Numbered from the stretch's first letter, positions 11,595-24,119 are shown. The stretch is DNA of 64,000 bases from Lineus longissimus (GCF_910592395.1 NC_088321.1:3598001-3662000); one strand, 5' to 3'. Notes: generated by a model not told the origin, from the sequence alone. Numbers and translations are program-made.

Positions 11595-12996
11595 CTTTGA
11601 GATCGCATCACTTTTTTTCTGTCGCAATACCAGGAACGTGCGATTTTTCTTGAAAAACACCATTTTCAAAAAAAAACAATCATCAAAGTTACTTGCAATT
11701 TATATCCCCTGAAAGGTCTTTCTGAGTCCTTTTCCTTGCTTCATTGCATTCCAATTTAGGCAAAACACCTGAGTTTTCACCCCTCACCGAATTCCGAAAT
11801 AATTGGCAGAACTAGACATTCCACTAGCCACAAAAAGTCATAAAAACAACACAGAAAATTAGAACTCCCTAGCAACTAACTGCATAATAAATCATTGTCT
11901 AAGGCATCCCAAACTTCATGGGCTTTAAATCTCAATAGCATTCCGCGAAGTTAATATTTATAGCTCACAAGGTCATTTGCATAAGATATTGATGACGTTT
12001 TAGTCACGTGACAGTCGGACATCGACACTTATTTCTACGCATTTGAGCTTATTTCAAAGTCAATTATCTTTGACCGTGCATTGTTTTTAGCATGAATGAT
12101 ACCATAGTGTCAGAGAGAGAAATATTCAGAACAATTATGTAGTATTTCCAACACTCGGACATTGCCAGATTGAATCTAACTGCCCTAGTTAGAAAGCCTG
12201 AATCCATTACGAAACCGCATGTTTGTCTGACATTGCCTATAATTCAGCGATGGGGAAATAGAGGGCAGCAGCTGCAGTGACCTCATCATCGCGGAATGCT
12301 ATTGACCTGACAGTTTGACAGAAAATCGTCTTCTAGCTATTACCACCATATACACCAACCATCACCCGACCATAGCAACAAAAAAAAGCTGTTAGTAACC
12401 TAGAATGATTGTAGATGTATCTCGGATCGATTCCAGACAGTGCTGAGCACAGCTAAACCGTGTGTAAAAAGTAGTGTATACAAACAGCATGGGTCGTTCA
12501 ACGTTACTGGTGCCTGATTTACCCAAACGACTTATGCCGTTCAACGGTCTCAAAGAGTTAATATAAAATGAAATGAAATGAAATGCGCGAAGTATGTATT
12601 TAGAACTGCATAGGCTTCCAGTACAGGTTCTTGGCTTCCCATACAGGCCGTCTGCAGTCACAATCCGTGATCCATTCCGTAATCCGCGGAATTCCGGGTT
12701 TTAGTAATGCCGACTAATTACACATACCTCCTAATACTCCTCATACTAGAAATCATATCATTGTCTAAGACATTCTTGGTGCAGACTTAGTTTAGTTTAG
12801 CTTATTCGTGGCTACATGTATACAGCAATAAAATAATCGATACAGTGAATAAAATGCACTTGTAAAAAGCATACATTGGTAAAAATGCATGCACCAACGG
12901 TTATCATACATGTCATAATGACCTTTTCAATGACACCAAGAAAGAGGGGCGACAGAACGGATATTCCTAATGATGACGACCTGTGCATCAGCAAGG

Positions 12997-14691
12997 GGGC
13001 ATGGCGATTTAGCGGATCCTGCGGATTCTGCGGATTCTGCGGAATCTGGTCTGCAGCGGATTGGTATCCGGTCGTTTCGCTTCCTGACGTTTTCGCCCCC
13101 AGCATTTTCGCCCCCAAACTTAGCCTCATACCATTAGGCCCTACGTGGTGGCACTGAAGGTGGCCGCTGCCGTGATGTAATGTAATCAAGCTAAATCAAG
13201 AGAGTGTCTGAGAGTCACTCTACCCAAAAATTAGTCATTTCGCCTCCTGGGACTTCGTGTGGTTTAAGGATCGTTGCCAGGATCTCGGGCTTGTCACCTG
13301 TCATCGCATGATCTTGCTGGCTGTTTGGTCATCAAGAGTGGGATGATTGACTCGGGTGGACGTTTTAGAAAAATCTTTTATTTATTATCATGAGAGTGGG
13401 AAATTCTCTGTTTAAACTGATTTGTCATCTGGGAGTCCTGGACATCATCAGTCATCATGTGACTTGAATATCTTAATGATGGATCATCAAGGCAATCGTA
13501 TGTTGCTCGTGCACAATTTTGCGATGTTGTAAAATAAAGAGAGACGTGTCAACCAGACCAGTGTAGAAGTTTAAAATGTCCCCTGGAAAAAGTGTCCGTC
13601 CCTATTGTATTCTGCACGATATTAACAAATTAACGAATGAGCGAAAATGACGTGTGTTTTTCGGGTGCGTAACGACTTACACGATTACGGGCCAACCGGC
13701 CTATTACCAACTCGGTCTGGGTTATAGATCATGGTCAATGGTCTCATTAGGGAGGGTTTTTTTTATTCATGCGCCCCCCCCCCCCCCCCTCACCGTAGTT
13801 CCTAAAATCATTGATTTCTCGGTCCTTACAGTCTGTCAGTGTTGATTCAGCAGTTGTTTTGGCAAAGACATGTTTTTTGGAGTTTCTGAAACATAGAGCG
13901 CTACTCAATAGGCGGCTAACAAGAAACTACGCATTTATACTGTTGTTGCCGACGTATGTGTACACTGAACTTGGGATGTGCGTCGGCCCCATGTTGAAAT
14001 GCCGTCCAGTGCCAGTTGGTGCGTTTTTCGCTGATTTATGCAAAATTCAACATATCTAAAAAGTTCAATGGTTGACCCTCGATTTTTTTTTTGATTTTTG
14101 TGTAGCGTAAGCAACTGTCTTTCATTGGAGAATGGTCACTGTAAGAATTATTCAGGAAGAAATGTATAATATTTGGGGTTTTTCGTGATTGTCCGGCCCA
14201 ATTGGCAATATTGCCATTTGGGATGGTGAACAGAGCTAGGAGCAAATGTGACGCTTATGATTTATTTAAAGAAATAAAATGTCCGATTTAACATCCTGCA
14301 GAATCAGGGGAATCGGGCGTTTCCAGTGATATATGACACAAATGGGTTGTCCTCATGCATTCACTTTGGAAACGCATTTTAAAATAGATGTTACGTCCTG
14401 TTAATGGGGCACGTCATCATCGCGTACATTTGGGAAAAACTCCCTAACGGGACCAATGTGGAAATCGTCCGATAATAGAATGCAGACATTTTTTTCATGC
14501 ATGTTGGGGTTTTTCCGAAATGCTTGATAATCTTAGCTTTTTAGACAATTTAACAGTTATGGAATATTACAAATATTTATTATAAGGATAATTTATCATA
14601 ATATCGATATTCTCGAGCTGTTTTAATGCTGATTCCGCCCAGATTCCGCAGGTTCCGCAGAATCCGCAGGATCCGCTAAATTGCCATGCCC
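12997..14691. mobile_element. non-autonomous TIR element with perfect 9-bp duplication
   Basis: The ends are inverted copies over about 55 bases (GGGCATGGCGATTTAGCGG, then ATCCTGCGGATTCTGCGG). TCAGCAAGG occurs immediately outside both ends, at 12988-12996 and 14692-14700. The terminal repeat is itself built of CTGCGGAT-like units. The 1.7-kb interior has a poly-C tract near 13776 but no transposase frame. A 9-bp duplication points to MULE-type transposition; an active MULE could act in trans. Confidence 0.85.
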
Positions 14692-14700
14692 TCAGCAAGG

Positions 14701-15293
14701 TGGGTCGGCAATCGAAGGAACGAAAAAAAGTGACGAAAGTAATTTGTCAACCTCGAGACGATACATTCAGTCAACAAAAAAATCAATAGTAGGTCTAAAA
14801 ATAAATTTTTCTTACTCCTGAGTTCAAGAGGTAAACAATGCCATAACTTTGGAGTTCAAATAAAATAAGTCGCACCGAACGTGCAACAATCGTGCATGGA
14901 GGTCAACTCGGTACGACAGGGGAAGCAGAGACAGCACTCGCGAACGTTCTACATATTAAGGTATGTCCGGACCTAGAATGTACCGTGTCACTCCCCGCTG
15001 CACTACACGCTCAACGTCTCCCACATGAGTGTCAAATATTTGCGCAGCGAATCCCAGCCTAGGCAACTTGATTTTTTCTGCATTTCTTACTTATCTTCAA
15101 TTATAAATATCAATGACATTGTGGATGTCAACATCTTTATCTTATCTATATATATATATATCATTGTATTATTTCAGAACGCGCTATCTTCCAATACACA
15201 CACTCATGTATAGGACGAAATACGATCAAATTTTATTGTTTGATTTTGATATGCCATTGACGTTACACCAAATATACATTGTACTTGCGTCTT
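14701..15293. other. no gene recognised
   Basis: AT-rich sequence with a TA-repeat near 15149-15162. Nothing else is supported. Confidence 0.35.
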
Positions 15294-15401
15294 AAATACA
15301 ATACTGCATCCACTCACCAATAAGATCCCGAGCCCGACAATACCCGATTTGTACCACCGCCTTGATGGGTAGAGTCTAAACAGCCTAACACAATAGTAGG
15401 C
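15294..15401 (+). repeat. left arm of an 8.4-kb-spaced inverted pair
   Basis: About 108 bases (GATCCCGAGCCCGACAATAC, then CCGCCTTGATGGGTAGAG) match the reverse complement of about 23662-23768. The right partner lies only about 60 bases outside the right end of the MULE element, whereas this arm is 1.6 kb outside its left end. It may be the outer part of a long MULE terminal repeat separated by later insertion, or an unrelated nested element. Confidence 0.75.
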
Positions 15402-15594
15402 CTTTCACAGCCATAAAAGGGGTGGGATCTCTATTCAAGAGTTAACAACGTAATCGTCATGAATAGTCAAGACTCTACAGAGGAGCTTTTCATATTACAA
15501 TTAAAGACCAATAACGCCATCGATCGAGGCGAATGGCACCAGAGTCTACAGGACTGTAACTGAACTGATTTTGAAGTTAAGTGGTGGTGTGAAG

Positions 15595-16990
15595 GAAAGA
15601 CGGCAACCTGGCAGCCATATTGGATATTGTGTCAGGTCATACATCTATAGGAAAGCTCCCCTACACTAGGCCATGACATCACAGAAATGTCAGGCGTGTC
15701 ACTCACTCAGTTCTGGAGTTATGGGGCAGAACGCGAAAACAAAGATGGCGGTCTGGTGGCCATGTTCGACTTTGGATCGGGTCCAAAATCGATAGAGAAC
15801 CTCCCCTACACTAGGATATCACACCACATAATTTTCATGTATGTAGCTCAACCGCTTCTTGAGTTGTGGGTCGGAATGCCAGAGTAAAAGATGGCGGCCT
15901 GGCGGCCATGATAGCCCAAAATCGATAGCGAACCTTCCCTACACTAGGTCATCACACCACAGGAGTTTTAGGTCTGTCATTCACTTGGTTCTTTAGTTAT
16001 TGGACGGAATGCCTAAAACCAAGTTGGTGGCCTGGTGGCATTTTGAACTGGGAAATGGAGTCAGAAAGGGTTAAAGTGACTTGCAAATGAATGAAAAGGA
16101 GTCAGAAAGGGTTAACGTGACTTGTAGCTGAATCGGGAGCCAGCATTTGAATAGGGAAATGGACTTATAGAGGGTTAAAAGGAGTTAAGACGAATAAGGA
16201 ACTGGCATTTTGAACCGGGAAATGGAGTCAGAAAGGGTTAAAGTGACTTGCAAATGAATCAAATGGAGTCAGAAAGGGTCAAAGTGACTTGTAGCTGAAT
16301 CGGGAGCCAGCATTTGAATAGGGAAATTGACTTATAGAGGGTTAAAATGAGTTGAGACGAATAAGGAACTGGCATTTTGAACTGGGAAATGTGTCAGAAA
16401 GGGTTAAAGTCACTGATAGTTGAATCGGGAGCTTGGTAGGAAAGGGTTATAAACCACCAAGTTGAGTTATCGGACTTTGGAGGGTTAATATTTGAAAGAA
16501 ATTTGAATTGGGAACTGGGAAATGCTTAGCCCATTTCCTAGTTCCTTATTCGTACCCAACTGCGAACTGGGAACTGGGAACTGGGAACTGGGAGCCAACT
16601 TCACAGACCCGTTATGGGGCAGAATACAAAAACAAAGATGGCAGCCCGGCGGGTATCTTCGATTTTGGTTCGGGATAGAAATTAGATATCAGTGAAGCCA
16701 CCTGTTCTTGAGTTATAGTCCGGAATGGGAAATCCGAATGGCCTCCGGGCGGCCATGTTGAATTTCGGAGCACGACCAAAATCGATAGGGAACCTCTCCC
16801 TATCCACCCCATTACACAAAAGAAAAGAGCAGAATGCGAAAATCTAAGATGGCGGCTGGCGGCCATATTGGATTTTGAAACGCGCCCAATATCAATAGGG
16901 ACCCTCTGACACATTAGGCCTACTCACCCCCTAAAGATTTTACGTCAGCCGAACATGGGGTTCTTGAGTTATAGTCCGGAATTCAGTAGT
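15595..16990. repeat. degenerate repeats with AAGATGGCGGCC motif, interrupted by a 167-bp array
   Basis: Blocks with AAGATGGCGG, TGGCGGCCAT, CAAAATCGATAG, GAACCTCCCCTACACTAGG and ATCACACCAC recur around 15600, 15740, 15890, 16640, 16740 and 16850, diverged but collinear. Between them, about 16037-16450 is a separate array: GGCATTTTGAACTGGG starts at 16037, 16204 and 16371 (167-base period), with the submotif GGAGTCAGAAAGGGTTAAAG repeated inside. GAACTGG runs four times near 16563-16592. All non-coding. Confidence 0.75.
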
Positions 16991-19900
16991 GTGGTGTGGG
17001 CCGGAAGCGAATTTTTTTCCTACGAGGTTTTTGCATATGGCGCATGCGCACTTGGCGTTTGAACTTGCGCCATGGGTGACTTGTTCATTTCACCGTGAAT
17101 TCGAATTGTAGTCCGCAATATGTCGATAAAGTGCTTTTGTTGGTAGGTATCTAGTTATTGCGAGTGATATTCATTTAGTTGTCGTATTTCTGCATCTATT
17201 TTTGTAGTTTTAAAGGTTGATGCTTCTGAAGTCACACTAGAAATCTTGATTTTAATCGATTTTTTTTTCGTACTTAGATAAGTGAAGCGCTTAGGAAAAT
17301 TATACACGCCTAGGCCAATCATGCCCATTGTATGTACGAAAAAACATGAACATTGCACTCGTTCAATTTGGATTGTGTCCTTAATCATTGCACTTGACCA
17401 TTGTGTCGGTGTCAATAATACTATAGAAGCTTTTAATGCATGTAAGCACCCTGATGCTGCATGCCAACAAAATTAAGCTTTTCCCAATGATTATATCTTA
17501 AGAAAACACATAATAGTACAATGGAAGTTTTGTTGATGACGCCCAACACAATATTAATAGCCCTTTTCACATATTAAAGATTGCAATTGTATTGTCCGCT
17601 TCATTTGTTATGGCCAGCATTGCAGCAAATAAGCTGTAATAAAGACAACCAGTGAACAAAAGACTGCTGTCACAAGCGAAAAATACCACATTTTGTGTGT
17701 GAATCAAACTTATCTCTTGCAAATTCTTTTCAGACTGTCCTTCCTACAAACTATGATCATCATATCTGCCACTTTGAAGCCAAGGAGGGAAAAGAATCAT
17801 TTGAAGTCACTCTAAGGTTAAAATTGTCTACTGAAGAAGAAGCATGAATTGAAAATGATTGTCAGACTTTCAGGAATCAAGAAATCAAGCTTTACTACAT
17901 TAAGGAAAGCACAAACATATCCAAATATTGCTGAAAAGCATGGAAAGATTGAATATAAGGTGTGTGGCCAATGTTCTAAAAATTCTGGTAACTGCTTATA
18001 ATGGCTGTATCACTAATGATTACTTTGCGCAAAGCCTAAGCATGTTGTTGCTGATTAGTTAATGGAGGCTTAATCCAACATAAGCACTCCACTGTCATTT
18101 GTTCTGTCCTTCACACACTCAAGAATTGTGAACAGAACACAATGGAGGGACCAGTTTAGCCTCAATCTGCCTTAATCAGAATAATTTTTCAGCTTCTAAT
18201 ATTGCCCAAGCAGTCAAGACACATTGAGTTTAAGTTTCTTGCTTATATGTTTTGCAAAATCATCTATTTTGGTTCAAAGAGCTGGTAAATAGATGATCGT
18301 TTTTGTGATTGAACTTTGAAATATTCTTTCTTCGCAAATACTTTCAGGTTGATCTAAGATGCCAGCACAACACGATTCCACGGTCAGAAACCGCAGCTAA
18401 TCGAAGAGGTAACAAGAATACCACCTGCAAAGCCAAGCTACAGGTGTCCATTCTGAAATTTAAAGAAGCCTCACTGAGTCAGAACAACAAAAAGAATAGA
18501 AGGTTTGTTTTACAAAGTTGAAATCAAATTGATCGATAAAGAAAACTTGACAGTTGCTGTGGAAATGATGAAACTGATTCCAGGACCATACTTCACCATT
18601 TTAAAATCCAGGACCAAGAACTTACATGTAGATGTCTACACCACCACAATATGCACACGTTAAATTTACTTAAATGAGCTGTCATACTTGTATTTAAGTG
18701 ACCAATAATGAAATTTCCTCACTTCAGGTCTGTGGATCCACATCCTCGTGATGAACGTCTCATTGTGACCCTTCATCATTGTCACAACCATCCTATCATA
18801 GCCGCGGATGCCCTTCATTACAGAGATGTGTCACAGGAGGTGAAAGATAAACTACTTGAACTGTACAAGCAATGTTATACACCCTCAAAAGCACTTGAGC
18901 TTCATAAGTTCGATTTACAGATCGAACATGGTGATGATTACGTTATAAAAAGTGGTGACAGAGCAATTTGTCCGGACCTTCAGTTTTGTTACAGGTAAGC
19001 TCAGAATGAAGTACAGGGTGTCACAAAAAGAATATCAGTAAATGATTGATGGTATCTAATTCTAAGGCATGTAAGGGGGTAGATATTTAAAGGCTAAGAA
19101 ATATTTTCATGATCACCTTTTGTCTTTCAGGTTGTAATATAAGAAATTTGCTGCTGAATATAGAGAGACGAAAGGAGAACATGTCCTGAAAAGACTTGAA
19201 GAGAAATTGAAGGAGTACGACCAAGCTGTAGGTGGAAGTGATGCACGGATGAAAGTTTTGGATCAAAAAGATGTGGCAATTGCAATCGTTACCCCACTTA
19301 TGCATCGTGTGCATGAGCACATTAAACATGCAGGGGAGTTGGCATTCATTGATGCTTCGGGTAATATGGATAGGCAGGGATGCCGTATTTTCCTGATATT
19401 GACTCATAGCTCTGCTGGAGGAGTTCCGCAAGGTGTCTTGGTCACAACCAGTGAGAATACGGAAACTGTGACCCATGCATTAGAGATGCACAAATCACTG
19501 CTGGAAGATAGATCGTACTTTGGTAGAGGAGCAAGCTTGGGTCCAGACGTGTTCATGACTGACGATAGTGCCTCAGAAAGACAGGCGCTGCATAATGTTT
19601 ATCCTGAGGCAAATCTTCTTCTCTGTGTTTTCCACATTCTCCAAGTGTTCTGGCGCTTTCTGTGGGACTCAAAAAACAGTGTAAGGAAAGAACACATACC
19701 TCCTCTTCTCTCCCTGCTGAAGTGGCTGGTATATGCAGATAGTGTTGAAACTCTTGACGCTGAATATGCAGAGGCTGCTCAAAATGAGATGCTGCCGATG
19801 TATGATAATGTTGCCAAGCATCTAGAGGACATACATGCTCGCCGAACCTATTGGGCACTCTGCCACCGTTCCAATCTTAATGTCAGAAACAATAACACTA

Positions 19901-20209
19901 ACAACTTTGCAGAAGCGGATATGAGGGTACTTAAAGATCAAATTATGGATTGTACCAAAGCGTACAATGTCATACAACTCGTTGATTTCCTGACAACTCC
20001 CCTAGAGGCATATTAAGAGAGACGATTACTGGATATCTGCAAAAATCGACTTGATCGGGCCCTGCCGTCCAGGTTTCTACCAAATCCACAGACTGGTGCG
20101 AAGATAGACCAGGAGAAGATAACGAAAATTGGAGAGACGGCATACAGAGTTCCCAGTGAAACAGATCCAGACGTCACATACACAGCAGATGTATCAGTTG
20201 GTGCATGTA

Positions 20210-21175
20210 CAGTCCTTCAAAAATGTAAATGGACACACAAAAATCAAATTTTCTTGAAAACGGCTGGTGATAAATCGATGCGGTTTGCTGCATTTGATAG
20301 GGCATTTAGTTGTGCATCATGATATCTACCACTTGGAAATTTGCTATTTTACCTATAAGTCAATTTTTTCGATTTATGAAAGGTCCCAAAATCAACTTTT
20401 TTATCACGCATTTTTTGGGGGCAAATTTTATATTGACTGGAAGCTTCTGTTGAGTTATGAGTGAATATCTAAGAAATTCCACAGTTTTCACTTGAATCTG
20501 CAACTTATTAACCCATTTGAGCAAAAGGGTTTTGTTACCTGGTCTTCTACTGCGGAGATGCCCCCTTGATATTATTCACCTGGCCCAGACAACCGGAATC
20601 ATGTCACCATTTCAATGGCCTTGTTTAATATGCCTATGAATAGCTCTCCCAGGCCTGGATTTGGCAGCTGGACAATGGGTTCACCAATATTACTTTACCC
20701 TCGCGTTTACAATACATCAATGTTAACAACATTTCCACCCCCATTCAAAACCTCAGCCAATAAGGAATTAACACTCGGGCTGCATGTTGAAACTGACATA
20801 ATTGGCTATGGTCGACTTCTCCAAAGTAATTCCAAAGTCAATAAACAAGGTGCAAAATTTTGACATAAAATGCTGTTTTCCCACCAATTAACACAAGATA
20901 TTTTCATCACCTTGATGGGGACGTGGGTTTTTCATCATGGTGATTCATCCTATCAAGAAAAAGTACGAAAAAAATCGGAAACGAAAAAGTTGATTTTGGG
21001 GCCTTTTGTAAATCAATAAAAGTCGGTATTAGATAAAATAGCTAATTTTTATGTGGTAGATACCATGATGCACAACTAAATGTCCTATCAAATGCAGCAA
21101 ACCGAATCGATTTATCACCAGCCGTTTTCAAGAAAATTTGATTTTTGTGTGTCCATTTACTTTTTTGAAGGACTG
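20210..21175. mobile_element. mariner/Tc1-type MITE with long TIRs inside the MULE gene
   Basis: Inverted ends of about 190 bases begin CAGTCCTTCAAAAA and are nearly identical over the first 120 bases. TA duplications lie at 20208-20209 and 21176-21177. CAGT ends plus TA fit Tc1/mariner; no transposase is present inside. It lies exactly between the codons of the SWIM CxC motif of the MULE transposase, and excising it restores a continuous frame across the site. Confidence 0.88.
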
Positions 21176-21312
21176 TACATGGTGGAGAGGGAAAACAGGT
21201 AATTCAAAAGGGCTTAGGCCTATGCCATAGATATTTGCGGGTTTTCAACATGACAATACAGTAGAGCAGAAGCAATTTAGTCGGTGAAACTGAGGAATGC
21301 AATTGTAGCAAC

Positions 21313-21530
21313 TTAAAGGGGAACTATAGGCATGAGCTAGGGGGTCAAATTGGTAGTCTTTATGTGATTAATATGCACAGTTAGGTGACTGGGTCGCATT
21401 TAATTCACCGATGAATATATTCCTCGTACACGTGTGAATAGTTTCGATGTTCTGTGAGATAGGAGAGACCCCTACCGGCAACTTCGAGTAACTAAATCTT
21501 GTCTACCTAGCTCCTGCCTTTAGACCCCCG
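21313..21530. mobile_element. short TTAAAGGGG MITE in a MULE intron
   Basis: Starts TTAAAGGGGAACTATAGGCA with GAGCTAGG behind; the right end CCTAGCTCCTGCCTTTAG is the approximate inverse. A diverged relative begins at 27144 (TTAAAGGGGGACAATAGGCA), sharing ATATGCACAGT and GGGTCATG-type blocks. It sits in the intron between exons D and E. Confidence 0.6.
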
Positions 21531-22749
21531 TATCATAGGCATTGTATTCACACTTCTAATCTGTATTCTAATAGTTTCTTCATTTCTATTCAGGAGGATC
21601 ATGTAAACACCAGTACCTGGTGGTGAAGATGTACAGACTTGCGTCATGGAATTTCATCCCTCTGAATGATCCAGCCATGAGGCGTATTTTTTTCATGGTT
21701 ACAACTGGGAAAGCAACACCACTGAATGGTGACTGGTTTGAATCACTCCACTCAGGAAGGACAACCCCTGCCGATACCAACACTGTTGTTGAGGAGACGG
21801 GAGGAAACGGTGATGATCCCATGGACATTTCTATTGGTGGTTCCTACTGCTGGGGTCCCTACTGAAGGTGCTTTGTCTACGACACTTCTTGATTCTCTCC
21901 ACTTGCAGAGAGATCTTCAGAATCAGTCTGATCGTAGGAATCAGCAACCTCCATTCAACGATGATCATAATCCATGTACTGATAGTATTTATTGGATGAG
22001 TTAAACAATGTATTTGACAAGATAAAGACAAGTTTCCTTGAAAACAGAGACTACTTTGAAAAGCCATTGAGAATTTTTGTTAAACAAGCCAATTCCTTGA
22101 CCACAAAGTCTGCATTACAGTGCTTTGGGAAGTACTCGGGGGGAACTGCGATAGCATTGGGAAAAATACGGAAGGCAAAAAAGAACTTGGTGAGTTGCAA
22201 GAAGATTGGGGTCCAGCCTGCAGGACTTGCTAAACGTAAGATGCTTGGTGGTGGTAAAAACCGAGTTGGTAGTGGTAGGCCAGCTACTAGAAGTAGTTAG
22301 GGAGAGACAAGCAGTAAGAAGTTGAAAAAGAGCAGCACTCCTTTCTCTTCCCAGATTTTGCCTAGGAGAAAAGCTTCTCATAATTTGAGAACATGTGTCC
22401 AAAGAAATGAAGCATTAGGTAAGACGCACTCTGCCAAGTGGTCTGCAATACTGTATTGTTCCATTGGAAAGGTCGTACATGTAAACCAGTTCATGCGTCT
22501 TGTTAAAGTTGCAATTCATTCATTAATTGGCCATTAAATTATGTACACCTTTGATTTAGATTCGTTCCCTCCATGCATATTTACTGAGATTAGTATGCAA
22601 TCAGTATGCAAAAACTGTAAAAGACCCTTATGGAGCTCGCAGTGACATCTCCTTTGGAACATTACAGTAATATTCTGTGCCAGAATGTGAGTGTTTTATA
22701 TTGTCACTTACTTGACTATGACTTCAGTCTTTTTCAATACAGTGTATCT

Positions 22750-22930
22750 TACTTTTTACAACATTTTTCCGCATTTGTTTTAGAAATGTTAAAGGGAGAC
22801 TACACTAGTGTGCATTTGTCAACATTCCATTTTACTTTTACAACATTTTTCAGCATTTGTACTTGTTTTAAAAATGTTTTTAAAAAGTAGACTACACTGA
22901 TGTGCATTTGTTAGCATTGCCAATGGAGCT
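22750..22930. repeat. imperfect two-copy tandem repeat, about 85-100 bp
   Basis: TTTTACAACATTTTTC, GCATTTGT and GACTACACTAGTGTGCATTTG occur twice in order near 22752-22825 and 22835-22925, downstream of the last MULE exon, probably in its 3' region. Confidence 0.55.
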
Positions 22931-23661
22931 TGAAATTGAGATTTCTCTGTTCATTGTACGTTATACCTGTTGTGACTGTTTACTTGGTTCTTAACTTTTG
23001 GTGTAATGAAATAATTACGGTATGAACCTCATACTGTCCTATTACCAGTATTACCAAGCCAGTAACCCATACATAGGACTTTAGATGTAAAATAACCTTA
23101 CATTTTTTGCTATCAATAATAATAATAGTTAATCTGCAAAAATACTGTATTCAGTGTTTCTATTTTATTTAATACTGTAATATTGCTGAGGAGTGGGCTC
23201 CGCTTTTTCGGGTCTGTGCTGAGGGATGGAATTGACTTGACTGTGTGCTGCCACTTAACACCTGTTTGGGTACTGTAGAACTCGCCTCCCCCCTTCCCCA
23301 GATCCTATGTCCCCACCCAGAGTCTGATGTTCAATGATAAAACACCACTGGTGCGCCTCCTTGCCCAACGACCGTGAGGACTCCAACCTCCACCGTTGTC
23401 GTCATACTTCTGCCGAGAGTGTCTTGCCCAAGGACCTATACTCCAAACTTCTGTCAAGTGTCTTGCCCAAAGACCCACATCACACAAACAACCGCACGCA
23501 CTAATCGCATAAATTATTCAATTCATGACGTCATATGCAAATGAGACAAAAACCTCGTAGGAAAAAAATTTTGCGGGCCGGAAACCACCCAAGTACATGA
23601 TGCCCCCACTATAGCGAGGGCATAATAATGGAAGAAACGAAGACAAGATATCCTACCTCTT

Positions 23662-23768
23662 TTGCCTATTATTATGCCCGGATGTTTAGGCTCTACCCAT
23701 CGAGGCGGTAGTAGAAATCGGGTATTGTCGGGCTTGGGATCTTATTTGTGAGTGGATCCAGTAAACTG
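23662..23768 (-). repeat. right arm of the 15294-15401 inverted pair
   Basis: GGCTCTACCCATCGAGGCGG and GGGTATTGTCGGGCTTGGG match 15294-15401 in reverse complement over about 108 bases. Confidence 0.75.
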
Positions 23769-24119
23769 TATCCACTGGTTGTCGACAAAAGAGAAACGAA
23801 ATAGTCCAAATATTGCGTGGCCATCCCTAGTAGACTGTTACATAAAATCTCGGAGCTTCGAACTCAATGATTTAGATATGATAGAGATACGAAGACAATA
23901 CTGACATAAACAGCGAGATGCTGTGTCTTTTATTTTTTCGACAGTTATGAGAAGTTCGTGATGGCAATGATTTAAGAGTTCTTTTCGAAGTTCGTTGTTC
24001 TTCTCCACATGTTCATATTTATCAGGTTTGCATTGAATACATTGTCGTTGTTTAATCGACTAATTCTGGGTATCATACGGTCCCTTGTTTTGTCCTCAGG
24101 ATATCAAATATTTTCAATT

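Larger units (their letters stand above)
7028..12712. mobile_element. large non-autonomous TIR element with 9-bp target duplication
   Basis: The left end (CGGCACATTACTATAACCCG, then GAATTCCGCGGAT) and the right end, ending at 12712, are inverted copies over about 33 bases with a 2-base indel and one or two mismatches. Immediately outside are ACTAACTAC (7019-7027) and ACTAATTAC (12713-12721), a 9-bp duplication with one mismatch. That length fits MULE-type insertion. No transposase is visible inside. The interior carries two tandem arrays, two inverted-repeat pairs and a poly-C/G element, so this looks like a composite element that captured or grew repeats. If the duplication is chance, the two ends could be separate copies of one repeat. 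Confidence 0.6.
17734..22420 (+). pseudogene. MULE transposase gene, five visible exons, disrupted
   Basis: Exon A 17734-17959 (FEVTLRLKL, then after a stop and shift KMIVRLSG and the ending KIEYK); exon B 18348-18502 (CQHNT, TTCKAKL); exon C 18728-18994 (CHNHPI, CPDLQFCYR); exon D 19131-20209 resuming at 21178-21198; exon E 21594 to about 22420 (GSCKHQ, then FGKYSGG). All junctions are GT/AG and keep frame. Exon D carries the MULE core: FIDASGNMD with the first Asp, FMTDDSASE with the second, the C-x2-H of LLCVFHILQ, and an Asn-rich NNFAEAD where the acidic third residue may lie. SWIM should read CxC...CxH; here CTWW has lost its second Cys, while SCKH survives. Both a TAA at 19135-19137 and one at 20014-20016 replace a probable Tyr codon. 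A frameshift near 21840 precedes the tail. Such proteins cut and paste MULEs in the nucleus. The first coding exon and promoter were not found. Confidence 0.85.
16985..23600 (+). mobile_element. MULE (Mutator-like) DNA transposon, nearly complete but dead
   Basis: Terminal repeats include a 24-base perfect inverted match at 17010-17033 and 23547-23570 (core TTTTTTTCCTACGAGG), extended on the inner side by GCATATG. Between them lies a multi-exon MULE transposase gene on the plus strand (17734 to about 22420). No clear target duplication was found, perhaps because the true ends lie further out: an additional inverted pair sits at 15294-15401 and 23662-23768. A small TTAAAGGGG MITE (21313-21530) and a mariner-type element (20210-21175) have inserted into it. 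Confidence 0.75.

Noticed and set aside
12812-13189. 125-codon minus-strand frame
   Set aside because: Spans the end of the 12997-14691 transposon, so it joins two unrelated sequences.
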